Below, piece by piece: positions 34,768 through 43,857 of a stretch of 64,000 bases of DNA. Position 1 is the stretch's first letter, and each line of letters starts with the position of its first letter. Origin of the DNA: Streptomyces erythrochromogenes (GTDB taxonomy: Bacteria > Actinomycetota > Actinomycetes > Streptomycetales > Streptomycetaceae); the NCBI RefSeq assembly GCF_036170895.1, contig NZ_CP108036.1, positions 4,529,501 to 4,593,500 on the forward strand. Reading direction: 5' to 3'. The notes below the pieces were generated by a model that was given only the letters and a program-made list of their open reading frames with translations, had not been told where the DNA came from and searched no databases. Made by a program: the position numbers and the translations under genes.

Positions 34768-35784
34768 TCAGGGTTCGAGGACGACCTTGCCCGTGGTGGC
34801 ACGGGTCTCCAGGTCGTGGTGGGCTTCGGCGGCTCGGGCTAGGGGGTAGCGGGTCAGGGCGGGGCGGAGGCGGCCGGCGGCGGCCTCGGCGAGGGCGCGG
34901 GTCTCCAGGAGGCGCAGGGGGTCTTCGCCGCCGGCCCGCTGGAGCATGGCGGGGCCCAGTACGCCCCGGGTGGTGATGCCGCGGGCGGTGAGGTCGGCGC
35001 GTTCGGCGTCGGTGAGGTCGAGGGGGCCGCCGGACCAGCCGAAGACGAGGTGCCGGCCGCCGGGTGCGAGCAGGCCGAGCGCGGCGCGGGCGGTCGCTCC
35101 GCCGACGGAGTCGAAGAGGACGGTGGCGCCGTCGGGGTGGCGGGCGCGGACGGCTTCGGGCCAGGCGGGGTCGGTGTAGTCGAGGGCGAGGTCGGCGCCG
35201 TTCGCGGCGGCGACGGCGGTCTTGGCGGCTCCGCCGGCGAGGGCGACGACGGTGGCGCCGGCGTTCTTCGCGTACTGGACGAGCAGGGTGCCGATGCCGC
35301 CGGCGGCGGCGGGGACGAGGGCGACGGAGCCGGGTCCGAGGTCGGCGAACTGGAGGATCCCGAGGGCGGTGCGGCCGGTCCCGATCATGGCGACTGCCCG
35401 GGCGGCGTCGAGGCCGTCGGGTACGGGGTGCAGCCGGGCCGCGTCGGCGACGGCGTACTCGGCGTAGCCGCCGGGGGCGAAGCCGAGGTGGACGACGACG
35501 TCGCGGCCGAGCCAGGCGGGGTCGGTGCCGGGGCCGAGGGCGTCGACGGTGCCGGCGACCTCGCGGCCGGGGACGGTCGGGAGCTCGGGGAGCGGGGCGG
35601 GCGGTCCCTGGATGCCTTGGCGGAGGCTGGTGTCGAGGAGGTGGACGCCGGCGGCGGCGACGGCGATGCGGACCTGGCCGGGGGCGGGGACGGGGACGGC
35701 GGTGCGTTCGTGGGTGAGGTTCTCGGCGGGGCCGAAGGCGTGGAGGCGGACCGCGTTCATGGTGGCGTGCGTGTCGGTGGGCAT
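34768..35784 (-). CDS. zinc-free MDR-family oxidoreductase
   Basis: A 338-residue quinone-oxidoreductase-type MDR protein. The N-terminal MNAVRLHAFGPAENLTHE and GREVAGTVDALG are typical, and the nucleotide motif is VPAAAGGIGTLLVQYAK. Zinc-binding cysteines are absent. It is distinct in sequence from the MDR enzyme at 411-1415. The in-frame start used gives an N-terminus of MPTDTHATMNAV; ATG 35760 (MNAVRL) is an alternative. It lies convergent with the GNAT gene and divergent from the pentapeptide protein. Confidence 0.85.
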   Translation of the reverse strand: MPTDTHATMNAVRLHAFGPAENLTHERTAVPVPAPGQVRIAVAAAGVHLLDTSLRQGIQGPPAPLPELPTVPGREVAGTVDALGPGTDPAWLGRDVVVHLGFAPGGYAEYAVADAARLHPVPDGLDAARAVAMIGTGRTALGILQFADLGPGSVALVPAAAGGIGTLLVQYAKNAGATVVALAGGAAKTAVAAANGADLALDYTDPAWPEAVRARHPDGATVLFDSVGGATARAALGLLAPGGRHLVFGWSGGPLDLTDAERADLTARGITTRGVLGPAMLQRAGGEDPLRLLETRALAEAAAGRLRPALTRYPLARAAEAHHDLETRATTGKVVLEP

Positions 35785-35862
35785 GGACCCAGGCTGCGAC
35801 CTGGAGTTCGGTTGAGGTCAAGGGCGCGGGCCGTTGTCAGTGCGGTCGGTCACGATGGGGGC

Positions 35863-36537
35863 ATGGTGCGAAGCGGGCGGCAGCAGTCGGTGAAGGCGGC
35901 GCGGAGACCGGAGCTGCGGCTCCCGGAGCTGGCGCCCTGGGACGGGCGGGAGCTGGAGCCGGACGGGGACTACGACGGGCTGGAGTTCGCGGACCTGGAC
36001 CTGGCGGGGCAGGAAGGGGTGGGGGCCCGGTTCATGGACTGCGCGGTGCGGCGCTGCGCGCTGGACGAAGCGGGGCTGGCGAAGGCGCGGATCCTGGATT
36101 CGGTGCTGGAAGGGGTCCGCGGGGTGGGGACCGACCTGTCGGGGGCCTCGCTGCGGGACGTGGAGCTGGTGGACGCGCGCCTGGGCGGGGTGCAGTTGCA
36201 CGGGGCCGGGCTGGAGCGGGTGGTGGTCCGGGGCGGCAAGATCGATTACCTGAACCTGCGGAAGGCGCGGCTGCGTGACGTGGTCTTCGAGGGGTGCGTG
36301 CTGGTGGAGCCGGACTTCGGGGGCGCGGTGCTGGAACGGGTGGAGTTCCGGGACTGCGCGCTGCGCGGGGTGGACTTCAGCGGGGTCCGGATGGCGGACG
36401 TGGATCTGCGGGAGGCCGCCGTACTGGAGATCGCGCGGGGGGTGGACGCGCTGGCCGGGGCGGTGATCAGCCCGGCGCAGCTGTTCGACCTGGCTCCGGC
36501 GCTCGCTTCCCAGCTGGGGGTGCGCGTGGTGCCGTAG
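35863..36537 (+). CDS. pentapeptide-repeat protein
   Basis: A 224-residue protein with pentapeptide-type periodicity (A/L at every fifth residue) over about residues 75-195, for example DLSGASLRDVELVDARLGGV and GVDFSGVRMADVDLREA. This predicts a right-handed quadrilateral beta-helix. Some members (Qnr, MfpA) mimic DNA and protect gyrase; many others have no known role. This one has a long non-repeat N-terminus, and no topoisomerase or toxin gene is adjacent. It is a single gene. Confidence 0.85.
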   Translation: MVRSGRQQSVKAARRPELRLPELAPWDGRELEPDGDYDGLEFADLDLAGQEGVGARFMDCAVRRCALDEAGLAKARILDSVLEGVRGVGTDLSGASLRDVELVDARLGGVQLHGAGLERVVVRGGKIDYLNLRKARLRDVVFEGCVLVEPDFGGAVLERVEFRDCALRGVDFSGVRMADVDLREAAVLEIARGVDALAGAVISPAQLFDLAPALASQLGVRVVP

Positions 36538-36699
36538 GCGGGGTGTCCGTGGTTCGGGCGCGGTGCCGTTGCGGGGGCGGGGCGGGCGCGGGTGGCTGTG
36601 GCGAATGGCCGAGCCGTCGGTGTCCCGACGGGCGGGATGCCGGGGCGGGTGCCTAACGTGCTGGCAGACACACCGGTGCACGAGGCCTGTGGAGGTGTC

Positions 36700-37701
36700 A
36701 TGTCCCACCGGAGCCGCCGGATCCGATGGCTGGTCGGCGCCGGCGCCAGTACGGTCGCCGTCGCCCTGCTCCTCGCGGTCGGCGGCCCCGGGCCGCGGCC
36801 GGCGCGGCAAGGCGCCGGGGGCGGCGAGGGGGCCGCCGGGACGGCCGTGGGCGCCTACCTGCACTACGGCTCGCCCGGCGTCGAGCGGATGGCGGAGCTC
36901 TCGCGCTGGCTCGGCGGTACCGAGCTGCGCGCCGGGCACACGTACCTCCCCGGCGACACCTGGGCGAACATCGAGGGGGCCCCGGATTCCCTGCGCACCT
37001 GGGCGCGGTGGCGCAAGGAGAGGGCCGACCGGCTCTTCGTCCTGAACGTGCCCATGCAGGAGCGCAACGAGGCCGGCGTCCCCGACGCACGGGTCGCGGA
37101 GCTGATCCGCGCCGGCGCCCGGGGTGCGAACGACCACCACTTCCGGCGGCTGGCCGGGCGGCTGGTCGACCTCGGGGTGCCGGACACGGTGATCGTTCTC
37201 GGCTGGGAGATGAACGGTTTCGACTACGCCCACCGCTGCCGTCCCGACCCCGAGAACTGGAAGACGTACTGGCGGCGCATCGTGGCCGCCATGCGGTCGG
37301 TGCAGGGGCAGCGGTTCCGGTTCGACTACGCCCCCAACCGCGGGGGTGACGCGATCGCCTGGACGCGCTGCTATCCCGGTGACGACGTGGTCGACGTCGT
37401 CGGCATGGACTCCTACGACCAGGAGCCCGGCCGTACCTTCGACGAGCAGGTCACCCAGCCCTACGGGCTCCAGCAGCAGGTCGATTTCGCCAAGGCGCAC
37501 GGCAAGCGGATCTCCTACCCCGAATGGGGCCTGTTCCGCCGCGGCGACAATCCCGAGTACGTGCGGGGCATGCTGGCGTGGTTCGCCGAGCACGAGCCGC
37601 TCTACCACAGCATCACCGACTACTGCCCGCACGGCGTGTGGCAGTGCGGGCAGAACCCGCGCTCCGCGCAGGTGTTCCGGGAGTTCCTGTCCGGCGGCTG
37701 A
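36700..37701 (+). CDS. exported GH26-like glycoside hydrolase
   Basis: A 333-residue protein with a basic N-terminus and a hydrophobic signal or anchor segment (WLVGAGASTVAVALLLAVGG), then a TIM-barrel domain. The acid/base Glu is in VILGWEMNGFDY and the nucleophile candidate in KRISYPEWGLFRRGD, matching the spacing of GH26 beta-mannanases and related glycanases. ATG 36700 follows GGAGGT. It should act on a beta-linked polysaccharide outside the membrane, perhaps the producer's own surface glucan; substrate unknown. It is a single gene. Confidence 0.8.
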   Translation: MSHRSRRIRWLVGAGASTVAVALLLAVGGPGPRPARQGAGGGEGAAGTAVGAYLHYGSPGVERMAELSRWLGGTELRAGHTYLPGDTWANIEGAPDSLRTWARWRKERADRLFVLNVPMQERNEAGVPDARVAELIRAGARGANDHHFRRLAGRLVDLGVPDTVIVLGWEMNGFDYAHRCRPDPENWKTYWRRIVAAMRSVQGQRFRFDYAPNRGGDAIAWTRCYPGDDVVDVVGMDSYDQEPGRTFDEQVTQPYGLQQQVDFAKAHGKRISYPEWGLFRRGDNPEYVRGMLAWFAEHEPLYHSITDYCPHGVWQCGQNPRSAQVFREFLSGG

Positions 37702-37704
37702 CGG

Positions 37705-37760
37705 CTCTGACCGGCTGACGGCCCTGACCGACTGGCGGATCTGACCGGAGGACGGCTCTG
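37705..37760. repeat. short imperfect tandem repeats
   Basis: Four near-copies of a roughly 17-bp unit of the form CTGACCGGCTGACGG fill the gap between the GH26-like gene and the convergent gene ending at 37762. Confidence 0.6.
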
Positions 37761-37761
37761 A

Positions 37762-38265
37762 CTACGCCGGGACGCGCGGGAAACGGGCCTGGAGGGTCCA
37801 GATGGCCGGGTTGTCGCCGAGGCCGTCGTGCATGTCGATCAGGTCCGCGAGCAGGTCGTGCAGGAAGTCGCGGGCCTCGCGGCGCAGCAGCCGGTGGCTG
37901 AAGGTCAGCGGGGCCTCCTCGGCCGGCATCCAGTCGGCCTCGACGTCGACCCAGCCGAAGCGGCGCTCGAAGAGCATGCGGTCCGTGGACTCGGTGAAGT
38001 CGAGCTCGGCGTACTGGCGGTTGGCGGAGCGGCTGCCGCGCGGGTCCCGGTCGAGCTGCTCGACGATGTCGCACAGCGCCCAGGCGAAGTCCAGCACGGG
38101 CACCCATCCCCAGGCTGTGGATACTTCCCGGTCCGAGTTGGTGTCGGCGAGGTACACGTCCCCGCAGAACAGGTCGTGGCGCAGCGTGTGGACGTCCGCC
38201 GAGCGGTAGTCGGTCTGCGGGGGGTCGGGGAAGCGCCGGGAGAGGGAGTAGCCGATGTCGAGCAC
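37762..38265 (-). CDS. protein of unknown function
   Basis: A 167-residue acidic cytoplasmic protein with aromatic-rich segments (LDFAWALCDIVEQLDRDP and FTESTDRMLFERRFGWVDV). It has no signal peptide, membrane segment or known catalytic motif. The start is GTG 38265 (CACCAT lies 7 nt upstream). It looks like an actinobacterial family that I cannot name. It is downstream of the senS-senR operon in another transcription unit with the same orientation. Confidence 0.7.
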   Translation of the reverse strand: MLDIGYSLSRRFPDPPQTDYRSADVHTLRHDLFCGDVYLADTNSDREVSTAWGWVPVLDFAWALCDIVEQLDRDPRGSRSANRQYAELDFTESTDRMLFERRFGWVDVEADWMPAEEAPLTFSHRLLRREARDFLHDLLADLIDMHDGLGDNPAIWTLQARFPRVPA

Positions 38266-38310
38266 GTACCCGATGGTGTCACGGGTACGTGCGGGTCCCC
38301 ACCCCGGTCG

Positions 38311-38934
38311 TCAGGAGGGGAGGAGGCGCTGTTCCTTCGCGACCGATACGGCGCCCGCGCGGGTGTCGACGCCGAGCTTGTCGTAGATCCGCCCCAGGTG
38401 GGTCTTGACCGTGGCCTCGCTGATGAACAGGGCGCGGGCGATGTCGCGGTTGCCGAGGCCGCGGGCCAGCTGCCCGAGGATGTCCAGTTCGCGGTCGGTC
38501 AGGGTGGGGCGGCTGCCGCGCATGTGGGCCATGACGCGGCTGGCGACCGGTGCGGAGAGGGTGGTGCGGCCCTGGGCGGCGGAGTGGATGGCGGCGAAGA
38601 GCTCCTCGGGGCGTTCGGCCTTCAGGAGGTAGCCGGTGGCGCCCGCGCCGATGGCCCGGGTGATGTCCGCGTCCGTGTCGTAGGTGGTGAGGACCAGGAC
38701 GTGCGGGGGTTGCGGGAGCGCGGTGATGCGGCGGGTGGCCTCGACGCCGTCGATGCCCTCGCCGAGCTGGAGGTCCATGAGGACCACGTCGGGGTGGAGC
38801 TTGGCGGCCAGGGCGACCGCCTCCTCGCCGCTGCCGGCCTCGCCGAGGACCTCGATGTCGGGCTCGCTGCCGAGGAGGGCCAACAGGCCGGCGCGGACCA
38901 CCACGTGGTCGTCGCAGAGCAGGATCGTCGTCAT
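38311..38934 (-). CDS. senR: LuxR/NarL-type response regulator, SenR
   Basis: A 207-residue regulator. The receiver has LLCDDHVVVRAGLLALL, phospho-Asp in VVLMDLQLGEGIDG and Lys in ATGYLLKAERPEEL. The C-terminal LuxR HTH is LTDRELDILGQLARGLGNRD followed by EATVKTHLGRIYDKL. Its start overlaps the senS stop by 4 nt (ATGA), so they form a coupled pair. With the divergent hbpS this matches the redox-sensing HbpS-SenS-SenR system of S. reticuli and S. coelicolor. Confidence 0.88.
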   Translation of the reverse strand: MTTILLCDDHVVVRAGLLALLGSEPDIEVLGEAGSGEEAVALAAKLHPDVVLMDLQLGEGIDGVEATRRITALPQPPHVLVLTTYDTDADITRAIGAGATGYLLKAERPEELFAAIHSAAQGRTTLSAPVASRVMAHMRGSRPTLTDRELDILGQLARGLGNRDIARALFISEATVKTHLGRIYDKLGVDTRAGAVSVAKEQRLLPS

Positions 38935-40118
38935 GGAGCGGGCTCCAGGGGAATGGCCGCGGAGAGGACGGTGCCCTCGCCCGGCGTGGATTCGATGGTC
39001 AGGGTGCCGCCCAGCTGGCGGACGCGGGCCCGCATCGCCGGGAGGCCGTGCCCGCGCCCGTCGGCGTCGGTGCGGGGCTCGGAGAAGCCGTGGCCGTCGT
39101 CGGCGATGTCGAGCACCACCTGGTCCCCGAGGAAGCTCAGGGTGAGTGCGGCCGTACGGGCGCCCGAGTGCTCCCGGACGTTCGCGAGGGCGCCCTGGGC
39201 TATGCGCAGCAGGGCCGACTGGACGCGGTCCGGGAGCGGGGCGGGGACGCCTTCGAGGTGGAAGCGGACCTCGATGTCGGGTCCGGCGTCGAGGGAGCGC
39301 AGGGCTTCGGCGAGGCCGGCGCCGTCGGCGAGCTCGGAGGGGGCCAGGTCGTGGACCAGTCGGCGGGCCTCGGCGAGGCCGTGTGCGGCGATGCCGGTGG
39401 CGGTACGGACGTGCCCGCGGGCGGTGGCGGGGTCGGTGTCCCAGGTGCGGTCCGCGGCCTGGAGCAGCATCTGCTGGCTGGACAGGTTCTGGGCGAGGGT
39501 GTCGTGGATCTCCATGGACAGCCGCTGGCGTTCGGCGAGGGTGCCTTCGCGGCGTTCCGTGGCGGCCAGCTCCCGGCGGGTCCGGATCAGGTCGTCGATC
39601 AGGGCCCGCTGGGCCTGGGCCTGGCGTTCCATGTGGACGAAGACGGCGGTGGCGAGGGCGGCGACGGCGGGCGGGGCCAGCAGCAGGTTGGGGTCGAAGG
39701 ACTTGGACAGCTGGAGCTGGGCCGTCACGACGAAGGCGGTGAGGAGGGCCACCAGGACGATGGCGGCGCGTGGCGGGAGGGTGCGCAGGGCGGTGAAGAA
39801 GAGCGGTACGGCGCACCAGGCGAAGCTGGGCGCGAGGACGACGAGGACCACCCAGGTGGTGACGACCAGGCCGAGCCAGAGGAGGCGGCGGCGGGTGGGG
39901 GCGGCGCCGAGTGCGGGGCCGAGTACGTAGAGCAGGGCCAGGGTGACGCTGAGGGCGATGACCCACGGGGTGCGGGGTTCGCCGGGGTGGCGCAGCAGGA
40001 AGCGGGCCACGGAGGCGCCGAGGAGCAGGAAGAACGCGGTGTGGGCGACCGTCGCCAGCGTGCGGGTGTCGTCGCGCGGCGGGGCGGGTGTCACGGGGTG
40101 CTCCTCGGTCGGGGGCAT
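38931..40118 (-). CDS. senS: sensor histidine kinase SenS
   Basis: A 395-residue membrane kinase with about five hydrophobic segments in the first 150 residues, the topology reported for SenS. The HisKA_3 region reads RLSMEIHDTLAQNLSSQQM (phospho-His), and the ATPase has ANVREHSGARTAAL, DIADDGHGF and GHGLPAMRARVRQLGG. SenS autophosphorylates in response to oxidised or haem-loaded extracellular HbpS. It is divergent from hbpS across 373 bases. Confidence 0.88.
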   Translation of the reverse strand: MPPTEEHPVTPAPPRDDTRTLATVAHTAFFLLLGASVARFLLRHPGEPRTPWVIALSVTLALLYVLGPALGAAPTRRRLLWLGLVVTTWVVLVVLAPSFAWCAVPLFFTALRTLPPRAAIVLVALLTAFVVTAQLQLSKSFDPNLLLAPPAVAALATAVFVHMERQAQAQRALIDDLIRTRRELAATERREGTLAERQRLSMEIHDTLAQNLSSQQMLLQAADRTWDTDPATARGHVRTATGIAAHGLAEARRLVHDLAPSELADGAGLAEALRSLDAGPDIEVRFHLEGVPAPLPDRVQSALLRIAQGALANVREHSGARTAALTLSFLGDQVVLDIADDGHGFSEPRTDADGRGHGLPAMRARVRQLGGTLTIESTPGEGTVLSAAIPLEPAP

Positions 40119-40491
40119 GCGTCCATTGTCGGCTGCGGCGCCGGTTGCCCGCGGCGCGTGGCGGTGGGGGCGGCAGGTGCGGCGCCGCTCCCGGGGCTCC
40201 GCCCCCGGGCCCCGCGCCGGCGATGCTGAAAGGGCGGGGCTCCGCGCCGGGCCCCGGGGTCGGCGCGGCTGGATCGCCTCGGGTCCGACCAGGAAATACC
40301 GCGCCGGAGGCGAAGCGCATCGGCCGATCGGTTGACCCCCGGGTCAGCCGGTGCGGTGGGCGGGGCGAGCCGGTACGGGGACGGGGTGGCGGGGGCCCGG
40401 GCCACAGGCTTGGAGCAGTGAAGGAGCCGGCCCGACCGGCCCGGACCGACCCGATGCCGTCACCGTGCCACCGTTCTCAGGAGCAGCAGAG
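40119..40491. promoter_or_regulatory. divergent control region senS/hbpS
   Basis: A 373-base region with no gene. GACAAT lies 6 nt before the senS ATG and may be a leaderless-type -10. The middle (40190-40231) carries a reverse copy of the dispersed GCC-rich element (TTTCAGCATCGCCGGCG on the minus strand). AGGAG stands before hbpS. Confidence 0.5.
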
Positions 40492-41052
40492 ATGAAGACC
40501 CGCACCCGCGTTCTCACCGGTACCGTCCTCGCCGTCGCCCTGGGCGCCGGAGCCTTCGGTGCCGTGAGCGCCAGCGCGAGCCCCGCCGCCACCACCGCCC
40601 AGGCCGCCGCCGTCCCGGGGAAGAAGGACGGCCCGAGCGACAAGGACTTCACCACGACGACCCACCTGACCGTCGACGCCGCCACCCGCGCCGCCCAGGC
40701 CGCCCTCCGGGCCGCCGCGGCGGAGAACCAGAAGGTGACCGTCGCGGTGGTGGACCGCAACGGCAACACCATCGTCACCCTGCGCGGCGACGGCGCAGGC
40801 CCGCAGTCCTACGAGTCGGCGCAGCGCAAGGCCTTCACCGCCGTGTCCTGGAACGCCCCGACCTCCGTGCTCGTGGGCCGTCTGGCCCAGACCCCGAACC
40901 TGAAGGACATCCCCGGCACCCTCTTCCTCGGTGGCGGCACCCCGGTCCAGGCGAACGGCGCCCCCGTCGCCGGCATCGGCGTGGCCGGCGCCCCGAGCGG
41001 CGACCTGGACGAGAAGTTCGCCAAGGCCGGCGTGGACGCGCTGGGCAAGTAA
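40492..41052 (+). CDS. hbpS: secreted haem-binding protein HbpS (GlcG/DUF336 family)
   Basis: A 186-residue exported protein. A 36-residue signal peptide (Tat- or Sec-like, basic RTR start) precedes a GlcG/HbpS domain that includes VTVAVVDRNGNTIVTLRGDGAGP and GIPVQ-like GGGTPVQANGAPVAGIGVAG segments. S. reticuli HbpS binds haem, forms octamers and signals redox state to SenS. AGGAGCAGCAG lies before the ATG. It is divergent from senS-senR, the arrangement described for this system. The iron-coordinating residue cannot be assigned by eye. Confidence 0.85.
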   Translation: MKTRTRVLTGTVLAVALGAGAFGAVSASASPAATTAQAAAVPGKKDGPSDKDFTTTTHLTVDAATRAAQAALRAAAAENQKVTVAVVDRNGNTIVTLRGDGAGPQSYESAQRKAFTAVSWNAPTSVLVGRLAQTPNLKDIPGTLFLGGGTPVQANGAPVAGIGVAGAPSGDLDEKFAKAGVDALGK

Positions 41053-41071
41053 ATCGCGCGCTTTGCCCGCT

Positions 41072-41077
41072 TAGGAT
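41072..41077 (+). promoter_or_regulatory. leaderless-type -10 element of the M1 peptidase gene
   Basis: TAGGAT, 7 nt before GTG 41085. It decides between this GTG and neighbouring GTGs. Confidence 0.55.
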
Positions 41078-41084
41078 CGAGTGT

Positions 41085-42497
41085 GTGGACCACCGCGTAC
41101 TTCCCCGCCTCGCCGCTCCTGCCGTCGCCGCCCTGCTCGCCGTCACCACGGCGTGCACGGGGGGCCCGGTGCAGGGGCGGCCGGGTGCGTCGGGGCTGCG
41201 CGATCCGTACTTCCCCAAGGCCGGCAATGGCGGCTACGAGGTCGAGCACTACGGGCTGGACCTGGACTACGACCCCGCGGACGGGGTGTTGCACGGCAGG
41301 GCCGTCATCACCGCGCGTGCCCGGCAGGGGCTCAGTTCCTTCAACCTCGATCTGAGCGGCCTGCGCGTCGAGGGCGTGGACGTCGACGGTGAGGGGGCCC
41401 GGTTCAACCGGACCGGCAACGAGTTGACCGTGCGCCCGGCGGACGACCTGAAGAAGGGCCAGGTCTTCCGCACGGAGGTCGCCTACAGCGGCAGGCCGAA
41501 GGCCCTCACGGACGCGGACGGCTCCAGGGAGGGCTGGATCACCGGTGAGGACGGCGCCGTAGGCGTCGGCGAGCCCGTCGGCTCGATGACCTGGTTCCCC
41601 GGCAACCACCACCCGAGCGACAAGGCCGCGTACGACATCACGATCACCGTCCCGCGCGGCTACGAGGCCGTGTCGAACGGGGAGTTGCGTTCCCGCACCG
41701 AAGTCACCGGCGGGCGCACGCGCTTCGCGTGGCACAGTCCGGAGCCGATGGCCAGCTATCTGGCGACCGCCGTCGTCGGCCCGTACAAGGTGACCACCGG
41801 GAAGACGCCTTCGGGGGTGTCCGTCTACAACGCGGTGTCGCCCGAGGAGGCGGCGGCGAGCGAGCGGTCGCTCGCGCGGCTGCCGGAGATGGTCGAGTGG
41901 GGCAGCGGCCGGTTCGGCCCCTACCCCTTCGGTACGGCGGGTGCGGTCGTGCTGCCGGCCGGGACCCTCGCCTACGCGCTGGAGACGCAGACCAAGCCGG
42001 TGTACCCGGGTGCGCCCGAGGACGAGGCGCTGGTGCTGCACGAGCTGGCCCACCAGTGGTTCGGCAACTCGGTGTCGCCGAAGACCTGGAAGGACATGTG
42101 GCTCAACGAGGGCTTCGCGACCTACGCCGAGTGGCTGTGGGACGAGGACCACGGCGGGCCCACGGCGCAGCAGCACTTCGACGCCCTCCTGGCCGGTGAC
42201 ACGGAGGTCGACGCGGCGGCCGACTCCGGCTGGGAGGCCTTCCCGCCGGCCGACCCGCCCGGGCCGGAGGACATCTCCGCGAGCCCGGTGTACCAGCGCG
42301 GCGCGATGGTCCTGCACCGGATCCGGCAGGAGGTCGGCGACGAGAAGTTCTTCGCCCTGGTGCGCGGCTGGGCGGCCGACCACCGGTACGGCAACGCGAG
42401 TACGGCCGACTTCACCGCCTACGCGCAGGAGAGGACGGGCCACGACCTGAAGCAGGTCTGGGACGTCTGGCTGTACGGGAAGGACCGCCCGAAGTAG
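41085..42497 (+). CDS. exported M1-family metallopeptidase
   Basis: A 470-residue zinc aminopeptidase-like protein. A signal peptide ends near VTTACTGG, a possible though imperfect lipobox. The N-terminal beta domain is followed by the catalytic region VLHELAHQWFGNSV and LNEGFATYAEW, giving HExxH-18-E zinc ligands. The exopeptidase GAMEN-like motif is not clear, so exact activity is uncertain. It is shorter than classical aminopeptidase N because it lacks the large C-terminal helical domain. The GTG start follows TAGGAT by 7 nt. Confidence 0.9.
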   Translation: MDHRVLPRLAAPAVAALLAVTTACTGGPVQGRPGASGLRDPYFPKAGNGGYEVEHYGLDLDYDPADGVLHGRAVITARARQGLSSFNLDLSGLRVEGVDVDGEGARFNRTGNELTVRPADDLKKGQVFRTEVAYSGRPKALTDADGSREGWITGEDGAVGVGEPVGSMTWFPGNHHPSDKAAYDITITVPRGYEAVSNGELRSRTEVTGGRTRFAWHSPEPMASYLATAVVGPYKVTTGKTPSGVSVYNAVSPEEAAASERSLARLPEMVEWGSGRFGPYPFGTAGAVVLPAGTLAYALETQTKPVYPGAPEDEALVLHELAHQWFGNSVSPKTWKDMWLNEGFATYAEWLWDEDHGGPTAQQHFDALLAGDTEVDAAADSGWEAFPPADPPGPEDISASPVYQRGAMVLHRIRQEVGDEKFFALVRGWAADHRYGNASTADFTAYAQERTGHDLKQVWDVWLYGKDRPK

Positions 42498-42511
42498 GAC
42501 TGCCGTCCCGG

Positions 42512-43036
42512 TTACGCCGCGTCGAGTGGCTTGCGCAGCACCGTGCAGTCGCGGCCCAGTTCGCGGTCCTTGGCGCGGCGCACGGGGGAGTACCCCTGGG
42601 ACTGCCAGAAGGCCAGGCCCTTGGGGTTGTTGTCCAGTACGGCGATCTGTACGCCGGTGCGTCCGGCGGCGCGGAAGCGGTCCTCGACCAGGGTGGCCAC
42701 GGCGCGGCCGTACCCCTCGCGGTGCGCGGTGGCGTCGATGAGCAGCAGCCCGATCCACGGGTCGTCGTCGCCGGGGGCGGCGGCCGGGTTGCGGTCCAGG
42801 GTGGCGGCGAGGCCGACGAGGCGGCCCGCGCTGCGGGCGAGGAGGATCTCCGCGCTGTCGTGGGCGAGTTCGTCGGCGAGGGAGGCCGCGACCTGTTCGA
42901 CCGTGATGCGGTTCGGGTCGGGGAAGTCGCCGCCGAGTTCGAAGAACGCGTGGTTGGTCGAGTAGAGGGCGGCGATCTCGGTCAGGACCGGGCCCGGGAG
43001 GGCGCCGTCCACGGGGACCAGGGGTTGGAGGATCAC
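42512..43036 (-). CDS. GNAT acetyltransferase
   Basis: A 174-residue GNAT protein with the acetyl-CoA loop in ATAHREGYGRAVATLVEDRF and the C-terminal QIAVLDNNPKGLAFWQSQGY. The substrate is unknown. GTG 43036 follows TACCGT by 7 nt, indicating a leaderless message. It is convergent with the M1 peptidase gene (gap 14 nt). Confidence 0.85.
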   Translation of the reverse strand: MILQPLVPVDGALPGPVLTEIAALYSTNHAFFELGGDFPDPNRITVEQVAASLADELAHDSAEILLARSAGRLVGLAATLDRNPAAAPGDDDPWIGLLLIDATAHREGYGRAVATLVEDRFRAAGRTGVQIAVLDNNPKGLAFWQSQGYSPVRRAKDRELGRDCTVLRKPLDAA

Positions 43037-43043
43037 CTGTGGA

Positions 43044-43049
43044 ACGGTA
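43044..43049 (-). promoter_or_regulatory. leaderless-type -10 element of the GNAT gene at 43036
   Basis: TACCGT on the minus strand, 7 nt before GTG 43036. Confidence 0.55.
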
Positions 43050-43124
43050 GCGAAGCCCCCTCCCCGGACGGCCGGGAGGGGGCTTCGCCCGCGCTGGTGT
43101 CCGTCAGCGCCGGACCGTGCGGAC

Positions 43125-43700
43125 TCAGACGTTGACGCCGAAGTCCTGGGCGATGCCGGTGAGGCCGGAGGCGTAGCCCTGGCCGACCGCGCGGAACTTC
43201 CACTCGGCGCCGTTGCGGTAGAGCTCGCCGAAGACCATGGCGGTCTCGGTCGCCGCGTCCTCGGAGAGGTCGTAGCGGGCGATCTCGGCGCCGCCGGCCT
43301 GGTTCACGACGCGGATGTAGGCGTTGCGGACCTGGCCGAAGTTCTGGCTGCGGCTCTCGGCGTCGTAGATGGAGACCGGGAAGACGATCTTGTCCACGTC
43401 GGCGGGCAGGCCGGCGAGGTTCACGTTGATGGCCTCGTCGTCGCCCGCGCCCTCGCCGGTGCGGTTGTCACCGGTGTGGACGATGGTCTGGTCCGGGGTG
43501 GACTTGTTGTTGAAGAAGACGAAGTGGCCGTCGGAGACGACCTTGCCCATCGGGTTGACGGCGATGGCCGAGGCGTCGAGGTCGAAGTCGACACCGGTGG
43601 TCGTACGGACGTCCCAGCCGAGACCGACCGTGACGGCAGCGAGGCCCGGGGCCTCCTTCGTGAGCGAGACGTTGCCGCCCTTGGACAGGCTGACAGCCAT
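43125..43700 (-). CDS. terD: TerD-family stress protein
   Basis: A 191-residue TerD domain protein: [20 protein letters not shown] start, [11 protein letters not shown] and [19 protein letters not shown] calcium-binding region, and a C-terminal [18 protein letters not shown]. TerD proteins bind Ca2+ and are linked to tellurite resistance, membrane stress and, in Streptomyces, normal development. There are several paralogues per genome, so this is one of a set. AAAGGGA precedes ATG 43700; the longer frame from 43850 runs over the promoter and is rejected. It is divergent from arfB. Confidence 0.93.
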   Translation of the reverse strand: MAVSLSKGGNVSLTKEAPGLAAVTVGLGWDVRTTTGVDFDLDASAIAVNPMGKVVSDGHFVFFNNKSTPDQTIVHTGDNRTGEGAGDDEAINVNLAGLPADVDKIVFPVSIYDAESRSQNFGQVRNAYIRVVNQAGGAEIARYDLSEDAATETAMVFGELYRNGAEWKFRAVGQGYASGLTGIAQDFGVNV

Positions 43701-43857
43701 GGGAATGTCCCTTTCCTCATCCAACATGCACGTACAGGCGGTCAAGGTACCGCTGACCTCTATAACGCGACGAGAGGCCGGTCGGGTTCCCGTCCTGAAT
43801 TCCGGATGACGACAAATGCGGGTGACGCGGGCCGGGCGGGCACGGATCATAGGGGGT

